From DATESN01 sp035270785 (GTDB lineage Bacteria; Bacillota; Clostridia; Lachnospirales; Lachnospiraceae): a stretch of 15,935 bases of DNA. This document shows positions 6,713-15,000 of the stretch, in pieces (the stretch's first letter is position 1; each line of letters begins with the position of its first letter). The DNA lies in assembly GCA_035270785.1 (NCBI GenBank), contig DATESN010000107.1:1-15935 (forward strand), given 5' to 3'. Under the pieces are notes generated by a model. That model was not told the DNA's origin. It searched no databases and was given only the letters and a program-made list of their open reading frames with translations. The translations under genes and the position numbers were made by a program.

Positions 6713-7255
6713 ATGGCATATACAATTATGATTGATCCTGGGCATGGCGGAAGTGATCCTGGAGCAGTTTATAATGGAAGACCTGAAAAGGAAGATGTGT
6801 TAAGACTAGGTCTAGAAGTTGGGAAAATCCTAGAAGATTATGGTTTTAATGTCCTGTATACAAGAGCGGATGACGTTTATGAATCTCCATATAAAAAGGC
6901 ACAAGAGGGCAATGAAGCAAACGCAGATTATTTTGTTTCGATACATCGTAATTCAAGTTTGTATCCGAATCAATATGATGGAGTTGAAACTTTAGTCTAC
7001 AGTGATAAGGGAAGAGCTGCAGTGCTTGCAAAAAATATAAATAACTTTTTAGTAAATGTAGGATATAGGGATTTGGGAATTGAGGAAAGAAAAAAGTTAA
7101 TTGTTCTTAATAGTACGAAAATGCCTGCGGTTTTGGTAGAAGTCGGTTTTATTAATTCGGAAAAAGATAATACATTATTTGATAATAAATTTGAAGAGAC
7201 AGCCTACGCAATTGCAGATGGAATTGCAAAAACCATCTATCCTGAAAATTATTAA
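6713..7255 (+). CDS. N-acetylmuramoyl-L-alanine amidase (Amidase_3 family)
   Basis: A zinc amidase that cuts the bond between MurNAc and L-Ala in peptidoglycan. The 180 residues are the catalytic domain alone: IDPGHGG with Zn ligand His11, a Glu at 25 or 27 as second ligand, SIHRNSS with His78, and the catalytic Glu143 in VLVEVGFINS. No signal peptide, membrane segment, SPOR or other wall-binding repeat is present. That suggests release by lysis, as in mother-cell lysis (compare SigK-controlled CwlC of Bacillus, which additionally carries C-terminal repeats) or a phage endolysin; no phage genes are nearby. Start: the ATG at 6713 has AAGGAG at 6698-6703 with 9-nt spacing. An in-frame ATG at 6677 would add 12 residues but lies in the hairpin loop without a binding site. 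It is transcribed alone and ends before a strong terminator. Confidence 0.92.
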   Translation: MAYTIMIDPGHGGSDPGAVYNGRPEKEDVLRLGLEVGKILEDYGFNVLYTRADDVYESPYKKAQEGNEANADYFVSIHRNSSLYPNQYDGVETLVYSDKGRAAVLAKNINNFLVNVGYRDLGIEERKKLIVLNSTKMPAVLVEVGFINSEKDNTLFDNKFEETAYAIADGIAKTIYPENY

Positions 7256-7290
7256 ATTGATATGAGAATCATTAAATGTTGAAATTATGC

Positions 7291-7330
7291 AAACACTATT
7301 ATTTATAGAAATATAAATGATAGTGTTTTT
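7291..7330 (+). terminator. Intrinsic terminator after the amidase gene
   Basis: A 17-bp stem containing a single T-G pair: AAACACTAT, T, ATTTATA on the left and TATAAAT, G, ATAGTGTTT on the right, with a GAAA loop (7308-7311) and a T-rich end at 7326-7330. It lies 36 nt after the amidase stop. The stem is nearly symmetric and A-rich on its 5' side, but no - strand gene is close. Confidence 0.85.
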
Positions 7331-7399
7331 ATATGTTAAAAAGTAACGGAAATAAGATTGTATGGAATAAAGAACAATTAAAAAAAGATACAAAAAAGG

Positions 7400-7428
7400 T
7401 TGCACTGTTTTGTCTAATATGCTAAACT
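7400..7428 (+). promoter_or_regulatory. SigA promoter of the threonine-branch operon
   Basis: TTGCAC (7400-7405), a 17-nt spacer and TAAACT (7423-7428), with an extended -10 TGC directly upstream (7420-7422). RNA would start near 7435, giving a leader of about 80 nt. This is the main element in the 258-nt gap 7256-7513, together with the terminator at 7291-7330 and the repeats listed next. Confidence 0.65.
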
Positions 7429-7431
7429 GTA

Positions 7432-7482
7432 TCACGGTGACAAACAAATGTGCGCCAGGTAAGAACAACTAAAAACAAATGT
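7432..7482 (+). promoter_or_regulatory. Possible operator region: palindrome and 10-bp direct repeats
   Basis: TCACGGTGA (7432-7440) is a 4+1+4 palindrome at the expected RNA start. AAACAAATGT occurs at 7442-7451 and again at 7473-7482, 31 nt apart (about three helical turns). Both copies are followed after four bases by CC. The position between promoter and first gene would suit binding by the HTH+ACT protein encoded directly downstream. This role is inferred; no site for this family is proven here. Confidence 0.35.
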
Positions 7483-7513
7483 ATTTCCTGTGAAAACAAG
7501 GAGGGAGTACTAG

Positions 7514-7957
7514 ATGACAGAAACTTCAGGATATTTTGTAGTAAGACAAAAAGCTTTGCCAGAAGTATTAATCAAAGTGGTAGAAGCGAAAAAAATGATT
7601 GATTCTGAAAAAGGAATGTCTGTTCAAGATGCAGTAGACAAAGTGGGGATCAGTCGAAGTTCTTTCTATAAGTACAAAGATGATATTTTTCCATTTTATG
7701 ATTCTACAAAAGGAACGACGATTACATTAACCTTTCAAATGAATGATGAACCGGGATTACTATCGGATGTTCTAAAGATCGTTGCATCTTTTGGTGCAAA
7801 TATTCTTACCATTCATCAAAGTATCCCAATTAATGGAGTAGCATCTCTTAGTATTAGTGTGCAGGTATTATCTACCACAGGAGATGTTTCAGAAATGTTA
7901 GAAACTATGGAAAAGCAAAAAGGTGTACATTACGTTAAAATAATCGCTAAGGAGTGA
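7514..7957 (+). CDS. HTH + ACT domain protein of the UPF0735/PheB type, probable threonine-operon regulator
   Basis: A small cytoplasmic protein of 147 residues, the usual length of the UPF0735 ACT-domain family. Residues ~36-57 (SVQDAVDKVGISRSSFYKYK) read as a helix-turn-helix. Residues ~69-145 form an ACT domain (TLTFQMNDEPGLLSDVLKIVASFGAN), the usual amino-acid sensor. Older annotation calls relatives chorismate mutase PheB, for which I see no catalytic signature. From memory, Bacillus subtilis ThrR, a DNA-binding protein, controls hom and the ThrD aspartate kinase, the same two enzyme types as in this operon. I infer an autoregulated, threonine-sensing transcription factor, but homology to ThrR is not tested here. 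The ATG at 7514 has AAGGAGGG at 7498-7505. Its stop at 7957 is 5 nt before the hom ATG, and its last codons contain the hom ribosome binding site, implying translational coupling. Confidence 0.85.
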   Translation: MTETSGYFVVRQKALPEVLIKVVEAKKMIDSEKGMSVQDAVDKVGISRSSFYKYKDDIFPFYDSTKGTTITLTFQMNDEPGLLSDVLKIVASFGANILTIHQSIPINGVASLSISVQVLSTTGDVSEMLETMEKQKGVHYVKIIAKE

Positions 7958-7962
7958 AACAA

Positions 7963-9168
7963 ATGATTAATATTGCAATATTCGGATACGGTACAGTAGG
8001 AAGTGGTATAGCAGAAGTAATTAGAACGAATCAAACATTAATAAATAAAAAAAGTGGGGAAGAAATTAATATAAAATATATTCTTGACTTAAGGGAGTTT
8101 CCAGGGGATCCTTGTGAAAAATTAATTGTTCACGATGCAAGTGTAATATTAGAAGATCCAGATGTTCATATTATTTGTGAAGCAATGGGTGGTATCAAAC
8201 CAGCTTATGAATTTAGTAAGCAGGCATTACTTTCTGGAAAAAGTGTGTGTACCTCAAATAAGGAGTTAGTGGCGTCACATGGGCCAGAATTATTGAAGAT
8301 TGCAGCAGAAAATAAATGCAATTATATGTTTGAAGCAAGCGTTGGAGGAGGAATTCCTATTATAAGGCCTTTAAATACATCCCTCACCTCTGAAAATATT
8401 GAAGGAATTACAGGAATCTTAAATGGTACAACAAATTATATTCTAACAAAGATGGAACGGGAAGGAATAGATTTTGATATAGTATTAAAAGAGGCACAGG
8501 AAAAGGGATATGCAGAACGTAACCCAGAAGCAGATGTGGAAGGGCATGATGCCTGTAGAAAAATAGCAATTTTGTCTTCTTTAGCATATGGTAAAACGGT
8601 GAATTATCAAGAAATTTATACAGAAGGAATTACAAATATAGAGACAGCTGATTTTGTATACGGTAAAAAGCTAGGTGTGACGATTAAGTTGCTTGGTATG
8701 AGTAAACAAGTAAATGGCAAATACTTTGCCATGGTAGCTCCTTTTATGATTTCTAAGGAATACCCATTATACTGTGTAAATGATGTATACAATGGAATAT
8801 TAGTAAAAGGAAATACCCTCGGTGATACGATGTATTACGGACAAGGAGCTGGTAAACTTCCTACAGCGAGTGCTGTGGTTTCTGATGTAATAGAGTGTGC
8901 AAAAAATATTGGAAAAACAGTTTGCTGTTTTTGGGATAGCGATAAATTGGACTTAGAAAGCATGGAAAACGATAAGAGAAGATTTTTTGTAAGAGTAAAA
9001 GGAAATGATAAGGAAGCTGCTAAGAAAGCTTTTGGAAATGTTTCTTATGTAGACTGTAATATAGAACATGAATTTGCATTCGTGACAGAAGTTATTTCGG
9101 AAAAAGAGTACAAAGAATATGCAACGAAGATGGGTGGAGTACTCAGTATGATTCGAATAGAAGAATAA
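7963..9168 (+). CDS. hom: Homoserine dehydrogenase
   Basis: Reduces L-aspartate semialdehyde to L-homoserine with NAD(P)H, the first step of the threonine/methionine branch. The 401 residues show the Rossmann motif GYGTVGSG (residues 8-15), CTSNKELV with the conserved Asn-Lys, ASVGGGIPIIRPL, the family signature GILNGTTNYILTKM followed by EAQEKGYAERNPEADVEGHDACRK, and a C-terminal ACT-like region (RRFFVRV to LSMIRIEE) for feedback control. Start: the ATG at 7963 follows AAGGAG at 7949-7954 by 8 nt. An in-frame GTG at 7954 would add three residues but lies in that binding site. It is second in a four-gene operon, directly behind the HTH+ACT protein, with 35 nt to the next gene. Confidence 0.96.
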   Translation: MINIAIFGYGTVGSGIAEVIRTNQTLINKKSGEEINIKYILDLREFPGDPCEKLIVHDASVILEDPDVHIICEAMGGIKPAYEFSKQALLSGKSVCTSNKELVASHGPELLKIAAENKCNYMFEASVGGGIPIIRPLNTSLTSENIEGITGILNGTTNYILTKMEREGIDFDIVLKEAQEKGYAERNPEADVEGHDACRKIAILSSLAYGKTVNYQEIYTEGITNIETADFVYGKKLGVTIKLLGMSKQVNGKYFAMVAPFMISKEYPLYCVNDVYNGILVKGNTLGDTMYYGQGAGKLPTASAVVSDVIECAKNIGKTVCCFWDSDKLDLESMENDKRRFFVRVKGNDKEAAKKAFGNVSYVDCNIEHEFAFVTEVISEKEYKEYATKMGGVLSMIRIEE

Positions 9169-9203
9169 AATAAAGTTGTAATAATTTTCCGAGGAGGATT
9201 AAA

Positions 9204-10406
9204 ATGAAATATGTGATTGTTTTAGGAGATGGAATGGCAGATGAGCCACTGGAACAATTGGGTCATAAAACGCCAATAGAATATGCTAAAACTCCCACAC
9301 TAGATAGATTAAGTAAGCTTGGGGAGGTGGGATTAGTTCATACTATTCCAGATGGTATGAACCCCGGTTCAGATACAGCAAATTTATCGGTTTTAGGTTA
9401 TGATCCTAGAGTGTATTATTCTGGTAGATCTCCATTAGAAGCATTAAGTATAGGAATCCCAATGAAAGATACCGATGTTGCCATTCGATGTAATATTGTT
9501 ACTATTTCAGAAGAGGATGTGCCTTTTGAAGATAGGATTATTATAGATCATAGCTCAGGCGAAATTAGTACAAAAGATTGTGGAATTTTGTTAGAGGCAG
9601 TTGCAAAAGAATTAGCTAGCGAAAGTTATCAGTTTTTCGTAGGAACAAGTTACCGCCATTGTTTAATTTGGAATCAAGGGAATAGTATAGAACTGGTAGC
9701 ACCTCACGACGTGCTAACTCAAAAAATTGGTCCGCATTTACCAAAAGAAGCAACACTTCGAAGTATGATGGAACAAAGTTATCATATCTTAGTAAATCAT
9801 CCTATTAATATAGAAAGAAAGAAGCAGGGTCTTCATCCAGCAAACTGTTGTTGGTTCTGGGGAGCAGGAACGAAGCCGATGCTTTCCTCTTTTGAAGAAA
9901 AGAATGGAAAAAAGGGATTGATGATTTCAGCAGTGGATCTATTAAAAGGTATTGCAGTTGGTGCTTCTATGGGAGTGGTTGAAGTAGAAGGTGCAAATGG
10001 GGGTCTTCATACCAATTACAACGGAAAGATGCAAGCAGCTGTAGATGGAATCACAAAGAATGGATACGATTTTGCTTATATTCACGTGGAAGCGCCAGAT
10101 GAAATGGGGCATCAAGGAAATGTGGAACGAAAAGTACAAGCAATTGAATATTTAGACGAAAAAGTAATTGGTCCTTTAGTGGCAAAGTTAGATGAAAAAC
10201 AAGTGGATTATAGATTATTGATTTTACCAGATCATCCAACGCCAGTACGCCTTAGGACACATACAGCAGAAGATGTACCATATCTTTTGTATGATAGTAC
10301 CAATCCTTTGAATCATACATGGGATTATTCGGAAGAGGACGGAAAAAAGAGTGGTAACTTTATAGCAAAAGGCCATGAATTAATTGATTTATTATTTTCA
10401 AAATAG
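9204..10406 (+). CDS. Alkaline-phosphatase-superfamily phosphotransferase, proposed homoserine kinase (apgM-like)
   Basis: Resembles archaeal-type cofactor-independent phosphoglycerate mutase, but belongs by size (400 residues) and context to the subgroup that TIGRFAM named 'proposed homoserine kinase'. Metal and nucleophile positions are intact: VLGDGMAD (Asp9), PGSDTANLSVLGYDP (probable nucleophile Ser56), HVEAPDEMGHQGN, LPDHPTP, and RTHTAEDVPYLLYD. It lies between hom and an aspartate kinase, exactly where thrB would be expected; no GHMP-type ThrB is in the window. I infer phosphorylation of homoserine to O-phosphohomoserine for threonine synthase. The alternative is a true 3-/2-phosphoglycerate mutase in glycolysis. 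The ATG at 9204 has GAGGAGG at 9191-9197. It is 36 nt upstream of lysC, in the same transcript. Confidence 0.85.
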   Translation: MKYVIVLGDGMADEPLEQLGHKTPIEYAKTPTLDRLSKLGEVGLVHTIPDGMNPGSDTANLSVLGYDPRVYYSGRSPLEALSIGIPMKDTDVAIRCNIVTISEEDVPFEDRIIIDHSSGEISTKDCGILLEAVAKELASESYQFFVGTSYRHCLIWNQGNSIELVAPHDVLTQKIGPHLPKEATLRSMMEQSYHILVNHPINIERKKQGLHPANCCWFWGAGTKPMLSSFEEKNGKKGLMISAVDLLKGIAVGASMGVVEVEGANGGLHTNYNGKMQAAVDGITKNGYDFAYIHVEAPDEMGHQGNVERKVQAIEYLDEKVIGPLVAKLDEKQVDYRLLILPDHPTPVRLRTHTAEDVPYLLYDSTNPLNHTWDYSEEDGKKSGNFIAKGHELIDLLFSK

Positions 10407-10442
10407 AATCTATACTAGACAGGAAATGAGGATTTGGGGAGA

Positions 10443-11762
10443 ATGAAAAAAGTAGTTAAATTTGGTGGAAGTTCATTAGCAAGCGCAAAACAATTTGAAA
10501 AGGTTGCGAGTATTATTCATGCAGATCATGACAGAAAGTTTGTAGTACCTTCTGCTCCAGGAAAAAGAGATTCAAAGGATACAAAAGTAACGGATATGCT
10601 ATACACCTGTTATTCGTTAGCAGAAGAGGGAAAAGAATTTGGTGATCTTTTAAAAAAGATTCAGGAGCGTTATGAAGATATTATTAATGGTCTTAACTTG
10701 CAACTTTCATTAGTTGAAGAATTTGAAATTATTAGAAAGAACTTTTTGGAGAAAGCAGGAGATAATTATGCTGCTAGCCGTGGTGAATATTTAAATGGAA
10801 TCATTATGGCAAACTTTTTGCAATATGAGTTTGTTGATCCAGCGGATTATATTTGTTTTAATAAAGAAGGTATCTTTGATGCCAATAAAACAAATAAGTT
10901 ATTATCAAAACGCCTTGAGAATGTAGAAAGAGCGGTTATTCCGGGTTTTTATGGATCACTCCCAGATGGCAGGATTAAAACCTTTTCAAGGGGGGGATCG
11001 GATATTACGGGTTCCATTATAGCAAAGGCTGTTAAAGCGGATGTGTATGAAAATTGGACGGATGTTTCAGGATTCCTAGTTGCCGATCCAAGAATTATTC
11101 ATAACCCACAGGGAATAGATACCATTACTTATCGTGAATTAAGGGAACTTTCCTATATGGGAGCTACCGTTCTTCATGAAGAAGCTATTTTCCCAGTTCG
11201 TAAGGCAGGTATTCCTATTAATATTAGAAATACAAATGCACCAGAGGAGGAAGGCACCTGGATTGTTGAAAGTACATGTCAAAAGCCGAAGTATGTAATT
11301 ACAGGAATTGCAGGAAAAAAAGGTTTTTGTTCTATAAATATAGAAAAGGATATGATGAATTCAGAAATTGGATTTGGTAGAAAAGTATTAGAAGTGTTTG
11401 AAGAAAATGGAATCTCTTTTGAACATGTCCCATCAGGAATTGATACATTTACTGTATTTGTTCATCAATCTGAATTTGAAGAAAAGGAACAGCAGGTGCT
11501 TGCTGGAATTCATAAGAAGACAGATCCAGATTTTATCGATTTAGAAGCAGATTTAGCGCTTATTGCAGTAGTTGGTCGTGGCATGCGTGCAACGCGAGGG
11601 ACTGCAGGAAGAATTTTCGCGGCCCTTGCTCATGCAAATGTCAATGTAAAGATGATTGATCAAGGTTCAAGCGAGTTAAATATCATTATTGGGGTTAAAA
11701 ACGAAGATTTTGAAACTGCAATTCAGGCTATTTACAATATTTTTGTTGTTTCACAAATATAG
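10443..11762 (+). CDS. Aspartate kinase with two ACT domains (ThrD/YclM-like)
   Basis: Phosphorylates L-aspartate with ATP, the committed step of the aspartate family. The 439 residues show the ATP site VKFGGSSLA (residues 5-13), SAPGKRDSKDTKVTDML, the catalytic/aspartate site FSRGGSDITG (around residues 181-190), WTDVSGFLVADPR, and ELSYMGATVLHEEAI. Two ACT domains (~298-365 and ~375-439) follow for feedback inhibition. The insertion-rich N-terminal half resembles monofunctional AK III/YclM enzymes, which are threonine- and/or lysine-sensitive; the threonine-operon context makes threonine likely. Start: the ATG at 10443 has GAGGA at 10428-10432 with 10-nt spacing. A TTG at 10434 would add three residues but starts only 1 nt after that GAGGA. 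A run of seven G (10990-10996) lies in the active-site codons. It is the last gene of the operon, followed by a strong terminator. Confidence 0.95.
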   Translation: MKKVVKFGGSSLASAKQFEKVASIIHADHDRKFVVPSAPGKRDSKDTKVTDMLYTCYSLAEEGKEFGDLLKKIQERYEDIINGLNLQLSLVEEFEIIRKNFLEKAGDNYAASRGEYLNGIIMANFLQYEFVDPADYICFNKEGIFDANKTNKLLSKRLENVERAVIPGFYGSLPDGRIKTFSRGGSDITGSIIAKAVKADVYENWTDVSGFLVADPRIIHNPQGIDTITYRELRELSYMGATVLHEEAIFPVRKAGIPINIRNTNAPEEEGTWIVESTCQKPKYVITGIAGKKGFCSINIEKDMMNSEIGFGRKVLEVFEENGISFEHVPSGIDTFTVFVHQSEFEEKEQQVLAGIHKKTDPDFIDLEADLALIAVVGRGMRATRGTAGRIFAALAHANVNVKMIDQGSSELNIIIGVKNEDFETAIQAIYNIFVVSQI

Positions 11763-11810
11763 GAAAAATAATTACTAATTGTTGGAATAAATATATTCAA
11801 ATATAGATAG

Positions 11811-11847
11811 ACTCTAAGAGAATAAAGATAACTCTTAGAGTTTTTTT
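11811..11847 (+). terminator. Intrinsic terminator of the threonine-branch operon
   Basis: A perfect 10-bp stem, ACTCTAAGAG (11811-11820) with CTCTTAGAGT (11832-11841), an 11-nt loop, and seven T (11841-11847). It lies 48 nt after the aspartate kinase stop and closes the four-gene transcript. Confidence 0.92.
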
Positions 11848-12005
11848 GATGTCAAAAAGGAGAATAAGAGCATAGATTAAAAAAGGATGTATTTTTTTTA
11901 CAAAAGATGAACCTTTTTAGAAGGAGCAACAATCTTTAGTGTTAGAAGGTACAAAATGAAAACAAATTGACATAGAAAATGTGTAAAGTGTATAGGAGGA
12001 AAAGA
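11848..12005 (+). other. A/T-rich leader region before the surface protein gene
   Basis: The region contains the ribosome binding site AGGAGG (11994-11999) for the ATG at 12006. A TTGACA occurs at 11967-11972, but the only -10-like hexamer at about the right distance (TATAGG, 11991-11996) overlaps that binding site, so the real promoter is unclear. A long imperfect A/T hairpin (AAAAAGG 11880-11886 with CCTTTTT 11912-11918, inner TGTA/TACA) is also present. No known riboswitch was recognised. Confidence 0.4.
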
Positions 12006-15000
12006 ATGAAAAAGGTTTTAATTAACAAAAGGTTAAAGAAGTTCATGAGTGTATTATTAACAGCTGCCATTGTATTTACTACGTTATTTAGTAATGTAAT
12101 GGATACAAATGCAGAAGAACGAGTGGAAACAATGTCGAGGGGTGCGTTTACGGTAAGTGTAAATCCATCGACAATAGATGTTGGAGGAACAGCTAGTATT
12201 GAGGCTATAAATGTTCCCGGGAATAGTGATGGAGTTGATTATAGCACTCTTAATAGTGGAGTTGCTTCCATTTCAGGAAAGAAAGTAACTGGAAAAGGTG
12301 CGGGAACAGCTACTATTACGGCAACAGCATGGGTAGATGTTGATTTTTGGAATTTTTCATATTGGATTTGGTTCGGTTACTCGTTTGGAGACAAGGCAAC
12401 TATAGAAAGAGCGACTCGCACAGTAACAGTCAATGCAGTTGCAGTTCCAATTACAGGTGTTACATTAAATAATACATCAATCAATTTAACAAATGGAGAA
12501 ACCAGCACGTTAACGGCTTCGGTTAATCCAAATACGACTACTTTAAGCCAAGATGTAACATGGGCTTCTAATGAAACAACTGTTGCTACGGTTGATGAAT
12601 CTGGAATAGTAACTGCAATAAAATCTGGTGAAGCAATAATAACGGCAACATCCGTTGGAGATGACACTAAATTCGCGATTTGCACAGTAACAGTGGCAAA
12701 CCCAGTAACAAGTATTACGTTATCGCCAACTACTACTTCAATTGAAATGGGAAGCAGTAGTTTAATAACAGCAACAATTGCTCCAGCGTATGTAGATGAT
12801 GCGACTATTACATGGACTTCATCTAATGAATCAGTTGCTACAGTGAAAGACAGTGTTGTATCAGCAGTAGGAAAAGGAACAGCAACAATAACAGCAACAT
12901 CGGTAAATAGTGTATCAGCAACCTGCGATGTAACTGTAACGGTACCTACTACAGGCGTTTCACTAAATAAAGTGCGGATTACCGTAGCTAAAGATAGTAC
13001 AGAAACTTTGGTGGCAACTGTATTACCAGAAGATGCAGAAACTAAAACAGTAAAATGGGTTAGTAGCGATCTAAATATTGCAACAGTTAATCCTTCTGAA
13101 AATGAAACTGGAAATGTAACTGTAACTGGAAAAAGTATAGGGTCTGCAACCATTACAGTTACTGCATCAAATGGATCAACAGCAACTTGTATAGTTGACG
13201 TGGGTCCAGCTGTTGTAGAAGCAAAATTTTATATTTTAAACTCAGGCTTATCTTACCCAGGATTAGTAAAAGGTGATGGAACCAAATTAGAAATCGTGTC
13301 AGGAACACCTATTGGCAATCCTTCAAATAATTATATTTCAGTAGGAAATGGAAAATTTAATTATGCATTTGATCATGAAAGCTTTGCAGAAGAATATTCA
13401 AAGCAAACTTATGATAATAAAATTGTGGAAGGTAACATTGCATCATACCCTGACTTAAGTGCATATATTTATGATACAGACCGTGGTAATGGATTTCATG
13501 AGATAGGTAGCGTTGATTGGTATGTCATTAAAAAACTTAGCGACGGATGGCATATAGATGGAAAAGCAATTAAAACTACTACAGCCATTGAATATTCAGT
13601 AGATTATCAAGTAAGCGTATCTGACAATGAGTTTGTATCGGTAGGAACTGATACAAGAACTGTAGAAGAAGTAAAGGCATTAAAACCAGTATCAGAGTTA
13701 GAAAATGTAGATGGTTGTTATTTTGCTGGTTGGTATTGGGATACTGAGTGTACAAATCGAGTATTAAATAATAAAATTCTAACATCAGTTCAAAAGAATA
13801 CAACAGTTTATGGAAAATGGATTCCTAAAACAGCAATAACAATAACTGCAACACCTGGAACTCTAACATATAGTGGAGTAGATCAAACTTATGAATCTAC
13901 CGAGTTTTCAGGAATTCCAGCTGGGTTAACGATTACGGGATTAACATCAAGTGTAACGGGTAACGATGCAGGTTCTTATACAACAACTACAAATACGAGT
14001 GGTGTAACAGTGATGCAAGGTAGTATCAATGTTACAGATCAGTATATTGTATCCGTTACGGAAGCTACCTTCACGATTGAAAAGGCAACTATTACAGTAA
14101 CAGCTGACGATGCATCAAGAGCATATGGAGAAGAAAACCCAGCATTTACTTGGAGTATCACTGGTGTTGTGGCAGGCGATGCGGCTACACATACCATGAC
14201 TGATTTCACGGCAACAACAGAAGCAAACGAATCAAGCGAAGTCGGGGAGTATACAATTGTTCCTTCATTGAAAGTAGAACTTGCATCTTTGTATGTTAAC
14301 TATAGGATTGAGGCAACAAACGGTATACTAACCGTTAGAGAAGCAAAGGCTAATCAATTAACCACATCAGACAAAACAGTAGTATACGATGGCACAGAAC
14401 AATCCGTATTTACAGCTACAACTAAAATAGAAGGCTCAAAGATTCAATATGGACTTACTGATTCTAGTGGAAAAGTTATTGGAGACTGGCTAGATCAAGC
14501 ACCGAGTTTCAAAGATGTTGGAACTTACAAAGTTTTAGTAAAGGCTACAAAGAAGAACTATGAGTCGGAAAAAAAATCTGAAACATTAACTATTACAAAA
14601 GCCCCAATTACAGTAACGGCTAACAATGTAACTATTTTTTACAAACAAGTACCAGTAAAAACAGTAAATGTAAAAGGTATCGTAAAAGCAGATACAAATT
14701 TGAAAAAATCTGACTTTACAGCAAGTATTACAGGTAAATATAATAATCCAGGAACCTATAAAAACGTTATTATTCCTGCTTTGAAAAATAATGCAAAAGA
14801 TAATTACAGTAATTATGAGATTAAGTATATAAATGGTGATTTGAAAATTGTGAAAGCACCAGGCTTTATGAACGGGATTCATGTGTGGAATGTGAAAGCA
14901 ACGTTTGATAATAATCCACATATTGCATACGAAGCAACGGCAGAAAAGGGTTCAACAATTTACTACAGTACAGATTTGGGATTAAGAAAATCTTGGAGTA

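Noticed and set aside
7175..7468. - strand open frame across the amidase end and the following gap
   Set aside because: It would run through the terminator stem and the threonine-operon promoter, is Ile/Phe/Leu-rich as expected of A/T-rich DNA, and resembles no family.
10981..11000. Programmed frameshift at the G7 run in aspartate kinase
   Set aside because: The reading frame is intact through the run, the G codons encode the conserved RGGSD site, and no downstream alternative product is evident.
11849..11979. Micro-ORFs in the surface protein leader, such as ATG AAA ACA AAT TGA near 11956
   Set aside because: All are 4-9 codons long and are expected by chance in purine-rich, A/T-rich sequence with many AAGG stretches.
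11967..11996. Perfect TTGACA upstream of the surface protein gene as its promoter
   Set aside because: The matching -10 (TATAGG, 18 nt away) overlaps the ribosome binding site, so RNA would start after it. Recorded only as an uncertain element.
12377..13153. Long - strand open frame (258 codons) opposite the Big2 repeats
   Set aside because: It lies wholly within the surface protein gene. Its Val/Thr/Ile-rich low-complexity product is the antisense reading of repeated ACA/GTA codons, and it has no ribosome binding site or recognisable domain.
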